Shown: positions 34,878 through 45,028, numbered from the stretch's first letter. The stretch is 64,000 bases of DNA from SHXR01 sp046160305 (GCA_046160305.1 JBJXGX010000078.1:1-64000); one strand, 5' to 3'. Notes: generated by a model not told the origin, from the letters alone. Numbers and translations are program-made.

Positions 34878-35984
34878 ATGACCTTAGTAAAAGCATCGCG
34901 TGAATCTCTGCTGAAACCGCTTCAGTCCGTAGCGGGAATCATCGAGCGGCGGCAGACGTTACCGATCCTTTCGAACGTCCTGCTCGTTCGACGCGCGAAC
35001 ACGCTCCAGTTCGTTGCCTCCGATATCGAAATCGAAATCAGCGCTGCGATCGCCGTGGAAGAAGGCGAAGAGCGCTCGGTTACCGTGGGCGCCCGCAAGC
35101 TGCTGGATATTCTCCGAGCCTTGCCGGAAAACGCCGAAATCAGCGCCGCTCTGCAGGACAAGCGGATGCAGGTTCGCAGCGCGAAGAGTCGGTTCAGTTT
35201 GCAGACTTTGGCTGCCGAGGACTTTCCTCGAATGGCGGCGCCCGAAGGTGACGCGGTAAGCTTCAGCCTGGCTCAGGGTGTTCTGAAGAATCTCTTCGCC
35301 CTCGTCCAATATGCGATGGCCCAGCAGGACATCCGCTACTACCTCAACGGGCTGCTGATGGTCGTCGAGGGCGGGGAGCTCCGGGTTGTCGCGACCGACG
35401 GGCACCGCATGGCGTTTGCCACGAAACAAGTCGCGCCAAGGGAGTTGGGTCGCCAGGAAGTGATTCTGCCGCGCAAGACCGTTCTTGAGCTGACGCGCCT
35501 ACTCGCTGAGGGTGATGAACAAATCGAGATCCAACTCTCTTCGAATCAAGCGCGCTTCACGTTCGGTGATACGGTCGTCGTGTCGAAATTGATCGACGGA
35601 AAGTTTCCCGATTACAACCGCGTTATTCCAAAGCAGCAGAACCGCCTCATTACCGTGAAGCGCGTGCTGATTCAACAGGCGTTGCAACGCGCCGCGATCC
35701 TCACGAACGACAAGTTTCGAGGCGTTCGCTGGATCCTCTCCGAGAACAGCCTGCGCGTCAGCTGCAGCAATACCGAGCAGGAAGAAGCGCAGGAGGAACT
35801 CGATATCGAATACTCCGGCGAAGCGCTCGATGTTGGATTCAATGTGAGCTACCTGCTCGATGTGTTGAATCATCTGACCGTCGACGAAGTGCAATGGGCG
35901 CTGGGCGATGCCAATTCGAGCGCCTTGCTGACCATTCCAGGACAGGACGACTTCAAATATGTCGTCATGCCGATGCGAATCTAG
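34878..35984 (+). CDS. dnaN: DNA polymerase III beta sliding clamp
   Basis: A 368-residue protein, usual clamp length (three repeated subdomains). It starts MTLVKASRESLLKPLQSVAGIIERRQTLPILSNVLL and contains YYLNGLLMVVEGGELRVVATDGHRMAFA, the most conserved block, ending FKYVVMPMRI, as clamps do. The ring encircles DNA and tethers polymerase III and other partners. An AGGAG lies 11 nt upstream. It sits between dnaA and gyrB. Confidence 0.98.
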   Translation: MTLVKASRESLLKPLQSVAGIIERRQTLPILSNVLLVRRANTLQFVASDIEIEISAAIAVEEGEERSVTVGARKLLDILRALPENAEISAALQDKRMQVRSAKSRFSLQTLAAEDFPRMAAPEGDAVSFSLAQGVLKNLFALVQYAMAQQDIRYYLNGLLMVVEGGELRVVATDGHRMAFATKQVAPRELGRQEVILPRKTVLELTRLLAEGDEQIEIQLSSNQARFTFGDTVVVSKLIDGKFPDYNRVIPKQQNRLITVKRVLIQQALQRAAILTNDKFRGVRWILSENSLRVSCSNTEQEEAQEELDIEYSGEALDVGFNVSYLLDVLNHLTVDEVQWALGDANSSALLTIPGQDDFKYVVMPMRI

Positions 35985-36018
35985 ATCCCGATACGGGTCG
36001 ATGTAAGAGGTTTAAAGA

Positions 36019-38532
36019 ATGTCAGTTGAGCACGAAGGATCGTCGCTTCCCGAGAAGCCTAACCATTTCGGCAACGGACTTGTCCCGACCGGGCCGGTCA
36101 ATGGAAGCGATAGCGGATCAAACGGGCGTCACGATGAGTCAGGCGTGAACGGCTATGGTGCGGATAGCATCAAGATGCTCAAGGGCCTCGATGCCGTTCG
36201 CAAGCGACCCGGAATGTATATCGGTGATACGTCCGACGGTACCGGCTTGCATCACATGGTGTTCGAGGTTGTCGATAACGCGGTCGACGAGGCGCTCGCA
36301 GGCCATTGCGATGAAGTCGTCGTAACCATTCACACCGACAATTCGATCAGTGTTACCGATAACGGCCGTGGTATTCCCACCGGCGTTCATACCGATGACG
36401 AGCTGAACCGGTCCGCCGCTGAAATCGTCATGACCGAGCTTCATGCCGGCGGCAAGTTCGATAACAACTCCTACAAGATTTCCGGCGGCTTGCACGGCGT
36501 GGGCGTGTCGGTGGTCAACGCGCTGTCCGACTGGTTGCGCCTCAACATCCGCCGCGACGGCGAGCATCACTTCATGGAGTTCAGACGTGGTGAGCGCGTC
36601 GAGCCGCTCAAGATCGTGGGAACGACAGAACGGCGCGGTACAGAAGTGCATTTTCTGGGGAGCGCCGCGATCTTCGGCAATGTCGAATTCCACTTCGACA
36701 TCCTGGCCCGCCGTCTGCGCGAACTCTCTTTTCTCAACAACGGGGTGAGCATTACGCTGGTCGATCAGCGTGCTGCCAAGGAAGAGAATTTTTCCTTCGT
36801 GGGAGGCGTGAAAGGCTTTGTCGATTTCATCAACCGCGCAAAGACCGTACTACATCCGAATATTTTTCACGCGGTTGGCCACAAGGAAGGTATCCAGGTC
36901 GAAGTCGCAATGCAGTGGAACGACTCCTATCAGGAATCCGTCCAGTGCTTCACGAACAATATTCCCCAGCGCGATGGCGGAACGCATCTCACCGGCCTTC
37001 GCGCGGCGATGACGCGAACCCTCAACCAGTACATCGATCAGCATGAAATCGCCAAGAAGGCGAAGGTCGAGACCACCGGTGATGACATGCGCGAAGGGTT
37101 GACGTGCGTGCTGTCGATCAAGGTGCCGGAGCCGAAATTCTCATCGCAAACGAAGGACAAGCTCGTGTCATCGGAAGTCCGGCCGGTGGTCGAGGAAGTC
37201 GTGGCCGAGAAACTCATGGAGTTTCTCCTTGAGAAACCAAATGACGCGCGGGTGATCACGACAAAAATCATCGATGCCGCGCGTGCGCGCGAGGCGGCAC
37301 GCAAAGCACGCGACCTCACACGTCGAAAGGGCGTCCTCGATTCGTTCGGATTGTCGGCAAAACTCGCCGACTGCCAGGAGAAGGATCCTTCGCGATCGGA
37401 GCTCTACCTGGTCGAGGGCGACTCCGCGGGCGGATCGGCAAAGCAAGGCCGGGACCGGAAGTTCCAGGCGATCCTTCCGCTCAAGGGGAAGATTCTCAAC
37501 GTCGAGCGCGCGCGTTTCGACAAGCTTATATCCTCCCAGGAAATCGTGACGCTGATTCAGACCCTCGGGACGGGAATCACGAAGGAAGAGTATTCGCTCG
37601 ACAAGTTGCGATACCACCGCATCATCATCATGACCGATGCCGACGTCGACGGTGCGCACATCCGAACGCTCCTTCTCACGTTCTTCTATCGGCAAATGCC
37701 TGATCTCGTCGAGCGGGGCCACATCTATATCGCGCAACCGCCGCTCTACAAGATCAAGCTCGGCAAGGAAGAGCGTTATCTCAAGGACGATCACGAACGC
37801 GACCAATTCATGCTCGGACAAGCGCTCGTGGGCGCGGTGCTCGTGCCGCGTGCGGGCGCACACGCGATCGAAGGCGATGCACTGGTCCTCCTTGCGCAAT
37901 CCTATCTCCTCGCCGAAGCGGTCATCTCTCGCCTCTCGAGAATCTACGATGTCGACGTCCTACACGCGCTTTTGAACGGGGTAGCGATCGATCTTTCGTC
38001 AGCGGCCAATGCCGACGCCTCCGCCCAGCGGCTTTCATCCGGCCTGCCTGCCGATATCGCGCGCATCTTCGTTCGCTACGACGAGAAGCTCGAGCGTCAT
38101 CAATTGGTGATCGAGCGGATGCGACACGGCAATCGCCGGGTAACCATGCTCGATGAGGACTTCTTGATTTCGGGCGACTGCGCGCAAATCCAGGCGACGG
38201 CGAAACTGATCGAGGGACTGATCGGACCAGGCGCCACCGTGAAGCGTGGTGACAATGAACATGTCGTCACTTCGTTCGCGCAGGGCATCAAGTGGCTTCG
38301 CTCGGAGGTCGAGCGCCACGCCACCATCCAACGCTACAAGGGGCTCGGAGAAATGAACCCCTCGCAGTTGTGGGAAACCACCATGGACCCGACGGTACGC
38401 CGATTGCTGAAGGTCCAGATCGAAGATGGTATCGCCGCCGACGAAATTTTCACCAAGCTGATGGGCGATGATGTGGAGCCGCGGCGCGAGTTCATCGAAA
38501 AGAACGCGTTGGTGGCGCGCCTCGACATCTGA
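36019..38532 (+). CDS. gyrB: DNA gyrase subunit B
   Basis: An 837-residue GyrB. The GHKL ATPase domain has HHMVFEVVDNAVDEALAG and GRGIPTGVH; the TOPRIM block has EGDSAGGSAKQGRDRKFQAI and DADVDGAHIRTLLLTFFYR; the C-terminus YKGLGEMNPSQLWETTMDP binds GyrA. An acidic/low-complexity N-terminal extension of about 45 residues precedes the usual start near YGADSIKMLKGLDAVRKRPG; the upstream ATG 36019 is kept since the frame is continuous and AGAGG lies upstream. It introduces negative supercoils with GyrA. Confidence 0.97.
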   Translation: MSVEHEGSSLPEKPNHFGNGLVPTGPVNGSDSGSNGRHDESGVNGYGADSIKMLKGLDAVRKRPGMYIGDTSDGTGLHHMVFEVVDNAVDEALAGHCDEVVVTIHTDNSISVTDNGRGIPTGVHTDDELNRSAAEIVMTELHAGGKFDNNSYKISGGLHGVGVSVVNALSDWLRLNIRRDGEHHFMEFRRGERVEPLKIVGTTERRGTEVHFLGSAAIFGNVEFHFDILARRLRELSFLNNGVSITLVDQRAAKEENFSFVGGVKGFVDFINRAKTVLHPNIFHAVGHKEGIQVEVAMQWNDSYQESVQCFTNNIPQRDGGTHLTGLRAAMTRTLNQYIDQHEIAKKAKVETTGDDMREGLTCVLSIKVPEPKFSSQTKDKLVSSEVRPVVEEVVAEKLMEFLLEKPNDARVITTKIIDAARAREAARKARDLTRRKGVLDSFGLSAKLADCQEKDPSRSELYLVEGDSAGGSAKQGRDRKFQAILPLKGKILNVERARFDKLISSQEIVTLIQTLGTGITKEEYSLDKLRYHRIIIMTDADVDGAHIRTLLLTFFYRQMPDLVERGHIYIAQPPLYKIKLGKEERYLKDDHERDQFMLGQALVGAVLVPRAGAHAIEGDALVLLAQSYLLAEAVISRLSRIYDVDVLHALLNGVAIDLSSAANADASAQRLSSGLPADIARIFVRYDEKLERHQLVIERMRHGNRRVTMLDEDFLISGDCAQIQATAKLIEGLIGPGATVKRGDNEHVVTSFAQGIKWLRSEVERHATIQRYKGLGEMNPSQLWETTMDPTVRRLLKVQIEDGIAADEIFTKLMGDDVEPRREFIEKNALVARLDI

Positions 38533-38586
38533 TTCGCCGGGTTTCGGCGATTGCGCCGTCTACCGGAAGCGTTCGCCGATCAAGAA

Positions 38587-38617
38587 ACCGCCCGTGGCAG
38601 GGCGGTCATTTCTTTTT
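38587..38617. terminator. bidirectional terminator between gyrB and topB
   Basis: ACCGCCC and GGGCGGT (38587-38593, 38600-38606) form a stem with a 6-nt loop, followed on the plus strand by CATTTCTTTTT and on the minus strand by TTTCTTG. It lies in the gap of the two convergent genes and can stop both, better on the plus strand. Confidence 0.75.
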
Positions 38618-41296
38618 CGTAGTCGTTTTTGCGCGGGCAGGGGACTTCTTCTTCTTGGCCGCGACTTTCTTCGCGACTGGTGCCGCGACCGGAACCGCTG
38701 CTGCCACCACTGTCGCCGCTGCGGTGGCTTTTTTCTTTGCGGTCGGTTCAGCCGTCGTCTTTGCCGCAACCTTGGCGGCGCCTGCCTTCGGTTCGCGCGG
38801 AGCGAATTCGAATCCCACCATGCCGTCGGGCTTGACCACGAGGAACGCGGAGAACGGTCGGCCTTTGCGTGAAGAGATGAAGCGTGGCAGCAGGTCCGTG
38901 CGGCCGGTGGCGAGCAGTTTTCTCATTTGCTCGATTTCGATCGGACGCTGAAGAATAATTTTTCCGCTTCGAAACTTGCAGGTGCGGGCGGCGCCGACTG
39001 CTTTTTCGCAAACATAGGAAATTTCGTGATCGTAGACCCCGGCGCCGCACTTGGGACACTTGCCGAGAACTTCCTTCCCTGAGAAATCAATGGGCGTGCC
39101 GCCGTTTTCACCGTCGCCATCGGACTGACCAAAATCCAGCTCGATCGTGCAGTCGTCCTTCATTTTCAATAGGGCCGAGAACGGCCGGCCGAGGCGGCTC
39201 CGAAATCCTTGCAACGGTCCGATCTTGCGCGTAGTGATCAACGCTTCCGCTTCGGCATTCTCGATGCGCCGGCTCGCGATGACCTTCCAAAACGAGAAGT
39301 CACACTTCGTGCATTGGAACTTGCGGTAGTTCTCGATCAGGGCGCCACTGCATTTTGGGCACGGAGTCGCGAGCATTGCGATCGGTTCGTCGAGAAGCGT
39401 TCCGCGTTTGATCCGCTCGACCAGATCGCGCGCCGTCTCTTCGATATGCTGCATGAACTCGGCGCGCGGCAAGCGGCCCTGCTCCATCTGCCTTAGCTTG
39501 AATTCCCAGGCGCCGGTAAGCTCGGGCGAGCGCAACTCGTCGATTCCGAATCGATCCAGCGCATAGAGGAGATCGAATGCCTTGGCGGTCGGGATCAGCT
39601 CTCGCGCGTCGCGATGAAGGTAGTCCTCGTAGATCAGATTTTCGATGATCGATGCTCGCGTGGCGGGCGTACCCAACCCCTTCTCTGCCATCGCTTCCCG
39701 CAACTCTTCATCATCGACGAGCTTGCCTGCGCCTTCCATGGCCGAGAGAAGCGTGGCTTCCGAGAAGCGTGCGGGCGGACGCGTCTTCGCTGCGCGGACT
39801 TCGATCGCCTCGGTCTGCGCTTTGTTGCCGGTAATCGCTGCGAGAGTCGGTGTTTCGCCGGTGTCCGCATCGCGCCCATAGACCGCCAACCATCCGGGAT
39901 TCACCATCACGCGGCCTTCGGTACGGAAGGTTTCCTCGCAGACGCGCGTCATGCGTGTCGTGACCATGAACTCGGCGGGCGGATAGAACACCGCAAGAAA
40001 ACGTCGCACGACCATGTCGTAGATCTTGCCCTCGGGCTCCGACAGGTTCTTGGCCGGCTCGACCGTTGGAATGATCGCGAAGTGATCGGAGATCTTTTCG
40101 TTGTTGAAGATGCGCTTATTGGGGCGGACCCACTTCGAGGCGATCACCTGTGCGGCGAACGCGCTATATGGGAACGAAGGATCGGCCGGCGCGACCTTCT
40201 TGCCGCGCTTGGCGGCGGTACTTGGAATCGCTCCGCCCGATAGCATCAACATCGTGTCCTCGACCGTCGGCACATAATCCTCGGGCAAGGCGCGCGCATC
40301 GGTCCGCGGATAGGTGAGGACTTTGTGTTTCTCGTAAAGTGCCTGCGCGATAGACAACGTACCGCGTGCCGAGAAACCAAATCGAGCATTCGCCTCGCGC
40401 TGCAGGCTGGTGAGATCGAACAGCATTGGCGGCGCCTGGGTCGAGGGCTTGCTTTCCTCCGTGACCTCGCCTGGCTGGCCGACGCATTTCGCCCGAATGG
40501 CTTCAGCCCGGTCTTGCAGCCAAATACGTTCGGCGCGCAGATCGGCGTCATCCGCCTTCTTATCACGGTCGAAGCGCTCGTCGAACCAGCGTCCCGGGTA
40601 GGCACCGCCCCCGGCGGAGAATGTTCCATGGACCTCCCAGTAGTCACGCGAAATGAACGCCTTGATGCGCCGCTCCCGCTCGACGAGAATCGTGAGTGTG
40701 GGGGTTTGAACGCGACCGACGGTTGTCTTGTAGAACCCGCCGTCCTTCGAATTGAATGCGGTCATGGCGCGCGTGCCATTGATGCCGACCAACCAGTCCG
40801 ACTCGGATCGGCACATTGCGGCGTCGGCGAGCGGTTGCATGGCCTTATCGCTGCGAAGCGCACGGAACCCTTCCCTGATCGAGCCTTGGGTCATCGATTG
40901 CAGCCAAAGGCGTTCGATCGGCTTCTTTCCCCCCGCGTGCTGAACGATGTAGCGAAAGATAAGCTCGCCTTCCCGGCCCGCGTCGCACGCGTTCACCAAG
41001 CCGCCGACATCTTTGCGCTTGATCAGCTTGACCAAGAGCTTCAAGCGCTCTTCGGTTCGTTCGAGTGGCCGCAAATCGAAGTGCGGCGGTATGACCGGCA
41101 AGTTCGCGAGCGACCATTTACCTCGCTTGACCTCGAAGTTCTCGGGGACCACCAGTTCGAGCAGATGGCCAACGGCGGACGACAATACGAACTCGTCGCT
41201 TTCGAAGTAGTCGCCGTGGCGCGTGAATCCGCCGATCGATCGGGCGATATCGTTCGCAACGGAAGGCTTTTCGGCAATGACCAGCTTTTTCGACAT
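38606..41296 (-). CDS. topB: DNA topoisomerase III (TopB-type IA topoisomerase) with lysine/alanine-rich tail
   Basis: An 896-residue type IA topoisomerase. The TOPRIM domain opens with KKLVIAEKPSVANDIARSIGG and has CDAGREGELIF; the active-site tyrosine is in LTYPRTDARALP (about residue 331). Several C-terminal zinc-ribbon/topo-like repeats follow (CPKCSGALIENYRKFQCTKC; GKCPKCGAGVYDHE), and the last ~80 residues are a histone-H1-like run of K, A, T and V. It relaxes and decatenates DNA. Burkholderiales and relatives carry this long form beside smg and dprA, as here. Assignment to topoisomerase III rather than TopA rests on the EKPSVA start. Confidence 0.9.
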   Translation of the reverse strand: MSKKLVIAEKPSVANDIARSIGGFTRHGDYFESDEFVLSSAVGHLLELVVPENFEVKRGKWSLANLPVIPPHFDLRPLERTEERLKLLVKLIKRKDVGGLVNACDAGREGELIFRYIVQHAGGKKPIERLWLQSMTQGSIREGFRALRSDKAMQPLADAAMCRSESDWLVGINGTRAMTAFNSKDGGFYKTTVGRVQTPTLTILVERERRIKAFISRDYWEVHGTFSAGGGAYPGRWFDERFDRDKKADDADLRAERIWLQDRAEAIRAKCVGQPGEVTEESKPSTQAPPMLFDLTSLQREANARFGFSARGTLSIAQALYEKHKVLTYPRTDARALPEDYVPTVEDTMLMLSGGAIPSTAAKRGKKVAPADPSFPYSAFAAQVIASKWVRPNKRIFNNEKISDHFAIIPTVEPAKNLSEPEGKIYDMVVRRFLAVFYPPAEFMVTTRMTRVCEETFRTEGRVMVNPGWLAVYGRDADTGETPTLAAITGNKAQTEAIEVRAAKTRPPARFSEATLLSAMEGAGKLVDDEELREAMAEKGLGTPATRASIIENLIYEDYLHRDARELIPTAKAFDLLYALDRFGIDELRSPELTGAWEFKLRQMEQGRLPRAEFMQHIEETARDLVERIKRGTLLDEPIAMLATPCPKCSGALIENYRKFQCTKCDFSFWKVIASRRIENAEAEALITTRKIGPLQGFRSRLGRPFSALLKMKDDCTIELDFGQSDGDGENGGTPIDFSGKEVLGKCPKCGAGVYDHEISYVCEKAVGAARTCKFRSGKIILQRPIEIEQMRKLLATGRTDLLPRFISSRKGRPFSAFLVVKPDGMVGFEFAPREPKAGAAKVAAKTTAEPTAKKKATAAATVVAAAVPVAAPVAKKVAAKKKKSPARAKTTTKKK

Positions 41297-41534
41297 CTGA
41301 GGGATTCGAGGAGAGGACGCGCAATGGGTACCGCAGACCGGCGAGCGGCGGAAATCGAGGCCACCGTCATTAAGGCGCTAAGGCGCGGTCTGGAGACCGC
41401 TTGCGACATGCGGCATCGTAAAGGCCGCGAATGATAAGGACAAAATCTTGTGTGAGGCAAGTTGACTGTTCGGACGAGACCGCCCGAAACCGATCAAATG
41501 TGGTGCCCGCACGTACGAAAAGGCGACGATCCGC
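41297..41534. other. intergenic stretch, nothing firm
   Basis: About 240 bp between topB and smg. A 36-codon frame from ATG 41324 (MGTADRRAAEIEATVIKALR) is the only ORF of note; its Shine-Dalgarno-like GAGGAG is about 11 nt upstream, but it has no family I know, so I do not call it. Confidence 0.3.
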
Positions 41535-42023
41535 TTAGTGCACTACCCTAGGGCTGCCGTCCTGGAGCAGCTCTTCGAGCACGAGGGCATCGACATTGCC
41601 GTGTTTCGTCCATAACACCATAAGAACGATGATCTTGAGCTGCTCAAGGCCGATGGCGTCGTCCCGGACCGCCATCGCCCGGTCGATAATCAGCTCGCGG
41701 AGGGTCGGCGTAAGGACCTGTGTACTGTCTAGAAACGCGAGAAATCCGCGGGCGCCGACGGTCAACTTTGCAAATTCCGAGACGCTGTAGGACCGGAAGG
41801 AGTTTCCCTCGTCGAATGTGTGGGGAAAGGGGGAGTCCTCCCGATCGGCGAGCCCGCGCATCCAATCGAGCGCTTCGCTGATATCCTCACTTTCGAACCC
41901 GGCGCGGGAAAGCTTTCTTGCGAGCGTATCTTGGTCAGGATAGGCCGGCGCGTGGTAGTACTGCTCGAACAGGTACACCAGGACCTCGATCATTGCGTGC
42001 CTAAGCTTTGGAACATACGCCAC
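41535..42023 (-). CDS. smg: Smg family protein (DUF494)
   Basis: A 162-residue protein of the Smg/DUF494 family: EVLVYLFEQYYHAPAYPDQDTLARKLSRAGFESEDISEALDWM (cut into motif EVLVYLFEQYY at the start) is diagnostic. Function is unknown; the family is found mostly in Beta- and Gammaproteobacteria next to dprA and topA/topB. It follows dprA after 59 nt. Confidence 0.93.
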   Translation of the reverse strand: MAYVPKLRHAMIEVLVYLFEQYYHAPAYPDQDTLARKLSRAGFESEDISEALDWMRGLADREDSPFPHTFDEGNSFRSYSVSEFAKLTVGARGFLAFLDSTQVLTPTLRELIIDRAMAVRDDAIGLEQLKIIVLMVLWTKHGNVDALVLEELLQDGSPRVVH

Positions 42024-42082
42024 GTCGTGAAAGGCAAGAACGGCCGCCAGAACCTCGACGATGAAGTTATCCGGCAGCGCGA

Positions 42083-43159
42083 CTACGCGCGGCGCTGGTA
42101 ACGTCCGCCCGTCGTGGCAACGACCGCGCCTTCGAGCTCCAACTCAAGGAGCATCGCCGATACTACATCTGGCGTCAAGTTAAGTCGCGAACACAAGATA
42201 TCGAGGTGAATCGGGTCGAATCCCATTGCGTCCAGGAACGGGGACGATGCCATTTCGTCGCCGGATGGGGGCGCCGGAATGCGGGAATCGACATACCCGA
42301 GTTCCTCCAGGACGTCGTTCGCGCTCTCTACCAGCTTGGCGCCTTGTTTGATGAGAGCATGACAGCCCTTGGAGAGGGGCGAGTGGATCGAACCAGGTAC
42401 CGCGAATACTTCGCGCCCTTGTTCCACTGCAACGCGTGCGGTGATGAGCGAGCCGCTCGAAAGGCTCGCTTCGATCACCAGGCAGCCGCGCGATAGTCCG
42501 CTGATGATCCGATTGCGCGTCGGAAAATGCGCCGGAAGCGCCGGAACATCGAGTCCGTGCTCAGAGAGGATCAGTCCCTCGGCGATGATTCGTTCGAACA
42601 ATACGCGATTGGTCTTCGGATAGACGACATTGATGCCGCAGCCGAGTACGGCAATCGTGCTGTTGCCGCTGTTGAGCGCCCCTTCGTGCGCTGCTGCGTC
42701 GATTCCAAGAGCGAGCCCGCTGACGATGATGTAGCCGGCATTGCCGAGCGCTTTTGCGAACGCTCGCGCGTTGTCGATCCCTTGCGGGGAGGGACTTCGG
42801 CTACCGACTATCGCAAGCGCCGGTCGATTGAGTAGTCCAACGTTTCCCGCCGCGAACAGAACGGCGGGAGGGTCCGGAATGTCGAGCAGGGTACTTGGAT
42901 ACGACGCGTCGCCAAGGGTGATGATCGCTTGCTTTGGGCACTCCGACCAATCCAACGTACGCGCAATGAGCGCATCGTTTGGATCCTTCCCAATCGCCGA
43001 GGCGAGCGGCTCGCCGATGGCCCGCGTCAATGTCGCGTGACTCGCGCCGAGCACTTGATCCGGTGACCCGAACGTCTTGAGCAGCTTGCGGAGTGTCCGA
43101 CCGCCCAATCCGCGTACGTTGGTAAGCCGCAGCCACGCCGCAAGGTCGCTGCGGCTCAT
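42083..43159 (-). CDS. dprA: DNA processing protein DprA (Smf)
   Basis: A 358-residue DprA: the Rossmann-like core has AIVGSRSPSPQGIDNARAFAKAL, SGLALGIDAAAHEGAL, the GCGINVVYP turn and SGSLITARVAVEQGREVFAVPGS. The C-terminal winged-helix (DPIHLDILCSRLNLTPDVVSAMLLELELEGAV) is present. It loads RecA on incoming single-stranded DNA during natural transformation. It lies 34 nt after the LysM gene on the same strand. Confidence 0.96.
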   Translation of the reverse strand: MSRSDLAAWLRLTNVRGLGGRTLRKLLKTFGSPDQVLGASHATLTRAIGEPLASAIGKDPNDALIARTLDWSECPKQAIITLGDASYPSTLLDIPDPPAVLFAAGNVGLLNRPALAIVGSRSPSPQGIDNARAFAKALGNAGYIIVSGLALGIDAAAHEGALNSGNSTIAVLGCGINVVYPKTNRVLFERIIAEGLILSEHGLDVPALPAHFPTRNRIISGLSRGCLVIEASLSSGSLITARVAVEQGREVFAVPGSIHSPLSKGCHALIKQGAKLVESANDVLEELGYVDSRIPAPPSGDEMASSPFLDAMGFDPIHLDILCSRLNLTPDVVSAMLLELELEGAVVATTGGRYQRRA

Positions 43160-43193
43160 TGTTTAAAACTGGATGTCGGGTTGCGCTTCGTAA

Positions 43194-44381
43194 TCAGGGC
43201 GCGCGCGCGACGTCACCCGGCATGGCCGGCCGCTCGGCCTGGACAATGAGCCCGTAAGAAACCCGCTCGAAGGTCCGGAACACGAAAACAAGTCCGTAAC
43301 GCTCCTCCGGCAGCGAAATGACAGGCCGGCGCGGCTCACCGAGATAGTAGTTCCCAACGCTGCGATCGTAAGTGATGTCGGTCGATCGATGGAGCGCCAG
43401 GACATGGCCCGGCTCAACGCCATCGCTCTTGCCTCGATTGATGCTCACGATCTGCATCGGACCGGCTTCACGACGCGCATCGTAGTTCGAAACGTCGATC
43501 CGTTTCTCGCTCGACGCGCCATCGAGAATGGAAGAATCTCCGCGCCCACCATAGATACTGATGATTCGTGCCTTGACGATCGGACCGGCGGGGCGTGGCA
43601 TGTAGTTGACGATCCGGTTTTGCTCCTCCAGGACCAGCCGATCGCCCGGGGAGACCTCAATTGCCGCTGACCGGACGCGGATCGTGCTCGGATCGCCGTA
43701 CTTCAAAACATGGGCCGCACCCACATACACCGCCTCGAACCCCAGCGTTTGCTTGCTCTCGGGGTCGATCATCGGACGGCCGGTGCGGTAGATGTGCCAT
43801 CCCGACCCGTCCGCCCGCGGCGGTAGCCCGTCAACATAGGCTTTGCCGCCTGTGCCGAGGTTGTAGCGCCCCTCTTCGCTCGCGAAAATGCGCGGCGCAT
43901 TCGCGAGCTGCCCCGCTTCGATGATCAATGGTCGCGATAGCCAGGGCTCAATGACGTTGGCCGGAATGCTGGCGATGGCCGCCATGGTCTGTTGTTCGGC
44001 CCGCACACGAGGTGAGAGAACCGTCTCGCCGCGCGCGTTGACCCGTAGGCCCGCGGCGCCTTCCGCTTCATCGCGGGAGGACAGCTGTGCGCGGGTGCGA
44101 TCGAGGGTCAGGATCTGACCCGGCCGAAGCTCATGCGGATTGCGGACCTGCTGTTCGTTGAAGCGCCATAATTCCGGCCACCGCCACGGCTCTTTCAAGT
44201 AGCGCGAGGCGATGCCCCATAGGGTGTCCCCATACTGCACGACATACGATTCCGGAGCATCGGACTTGAGTTCGGGCAACGCTGCTTGTTGGGCAGGGTC
44301 CGATTGTGGCCACACGGGGATCGTCGCGAGAACCGCAAAAGCGGATGCAATCGCTATGCTAGACTTCTTGAACATGTTCAT
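43194..44381 (-). CDS. secreted LysM-domain protein
   Basis: About 395 residues: signal peptide (MNMFKKSSIAIASAFAVLATIPVWPQ), then one LysM peptidoglycan-binding motif (YVVQYGDTLWGIASRYLKEPWRWPELW, with HELRPGQILTL), then a long domain of unknown function. This LysM protein is conserved beside dprA and def in Betaproteobacteria. Possible starts are GTG 44390, ATG 44381 and ATG 44375; I chose 44381 as the simplest signal-peptide start after a GGGGGA. A cell-wall role is inferred from LysM. It is divergent from def. Confidence 0.9.
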   Translation of the reverse strand: MNMFKKSSIAIASAFAVLATIPVWPQSDPAQQAALPELKSDAPESYVVQYGDTLWGIASRYLKEPWRWPELWRFNEQQVRNPHELRPGQILTLDRTRAQLSSRDEAEGAAGLRVNARGETVLSPRVRAEQQTMAAIASIPANVIEPWLSRPLIIEAGQLANAPRIFASEEGRYNLGTGGKAYVDGLPPRADGSGWHIYRTGRPMIDPESKQTLGFEAVYVGAAHVLKYGDPSTIRVRSAAIEVSPGDRLVLEEQNRIVNYMPRPAGPIVKARIISIYGGRGDSSILDGASSEKRIDVSNYDARREAGPMQIVSINRGKSDGVEPGHVLALHRSTDITYDRSVGNYYLGEPRRPVISLPEERYGLVFVFRTFERVSYGLIVQAERPAMPGDVARAP

Positions 44382-44510
44382 TTCGGCCACCGTCCCCCAA
44401 TATGTGGCGGTAAGGCCACTTGCGGATTCACACGTAGTGGGCCGAGTTTAACAATCCCATGACGAGCGTCTCCCTTGGTTCAACATGATTCGTTAAATCA
44501 TCGACGATCC

Positions 44511-45014
44511 ATGGCAATCCGCCCAATCTTGCAATATCCCGACGAGCGCCTCTATCAGGTCGCGGAACCGGTAACGAGTGTCGATGCGTCGATTCGCGAT
44601 CTGGTTCGCGATTTGGCCGAAACGATGTATGCGGCCCCGGGCATTGGCCTCGCGGCGACCCAGATCGATGTTCATCGACGCGTGATTGTCATCGACAGCT
44701 CGGAGACCCGGGATCACCTTGTAACGCTCATCAATCCGCGGATGGTTTCGAGTGAAGGCAAGCAGGAGTGTGACGAGGGATGCCTCTCGGTCCCCGGAAT
44801 ATACGAACCCGTCACCCGCGCGCTCAAAGTCAAGGTTCGCGCACTTGGCTTGGATGGCGCGGAATTCCAATTAGAGGCTGAGGGGCTGCTGGCGGTTTGC
44901 GTCCAACATGAAATGGACCACCTTGCCGGCAAGGTGTTCGTTGACTACCTCTCCCGCCTGAAGAAAACGCGTATCCGCGCCAAGATGATGAAGCGACAGC
45001 GAGAGGCCGCGTAG
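44511..45014 (+). CDS. def: peptide deformylase
   Basis: A 167-residue Fe/Zn peptide deformylase that removes the N-formyl group from new proteins. All three motifs are present: GIGLAATQ (44-51), EGCLSVPG (89-96, C91 metal ligand) and QHEMDHL (132-138, ligands H133 and H137, catalytic E134). The start ATG 44511 gives MAIRPILQYPDERL, typical; an upstream start at 44475 is unneeded. It is followed by fmt after 14 nt, the usual def-fmt pair. Confidence 0.97.
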   Translation: MAIRPILQYPDERLYQVAEPVTSVDASIRDLVRDLAETMYAAPGIGLAATQIDVHRRVIVIDSSETRDHLVTLINPRMVSSEGKQECDEGCLSVPGIYEPVTRALKVKVRALGLDGAEFQLEAEGLLAVCVQHEMDHLAGKVFVDYLSRLKKTRIRAKMMKRQREAA

Positions 45015-45028
45015 CCGCGGCGTGCCGA

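Noticed and set aside
40325..41434. 369-codon plus-strand frame over topB, ending with a possible 36-codon peptide from 41324
   Set aside because: Mostly antisense to topB. The short tail has an RBS-like sequence but no known family.
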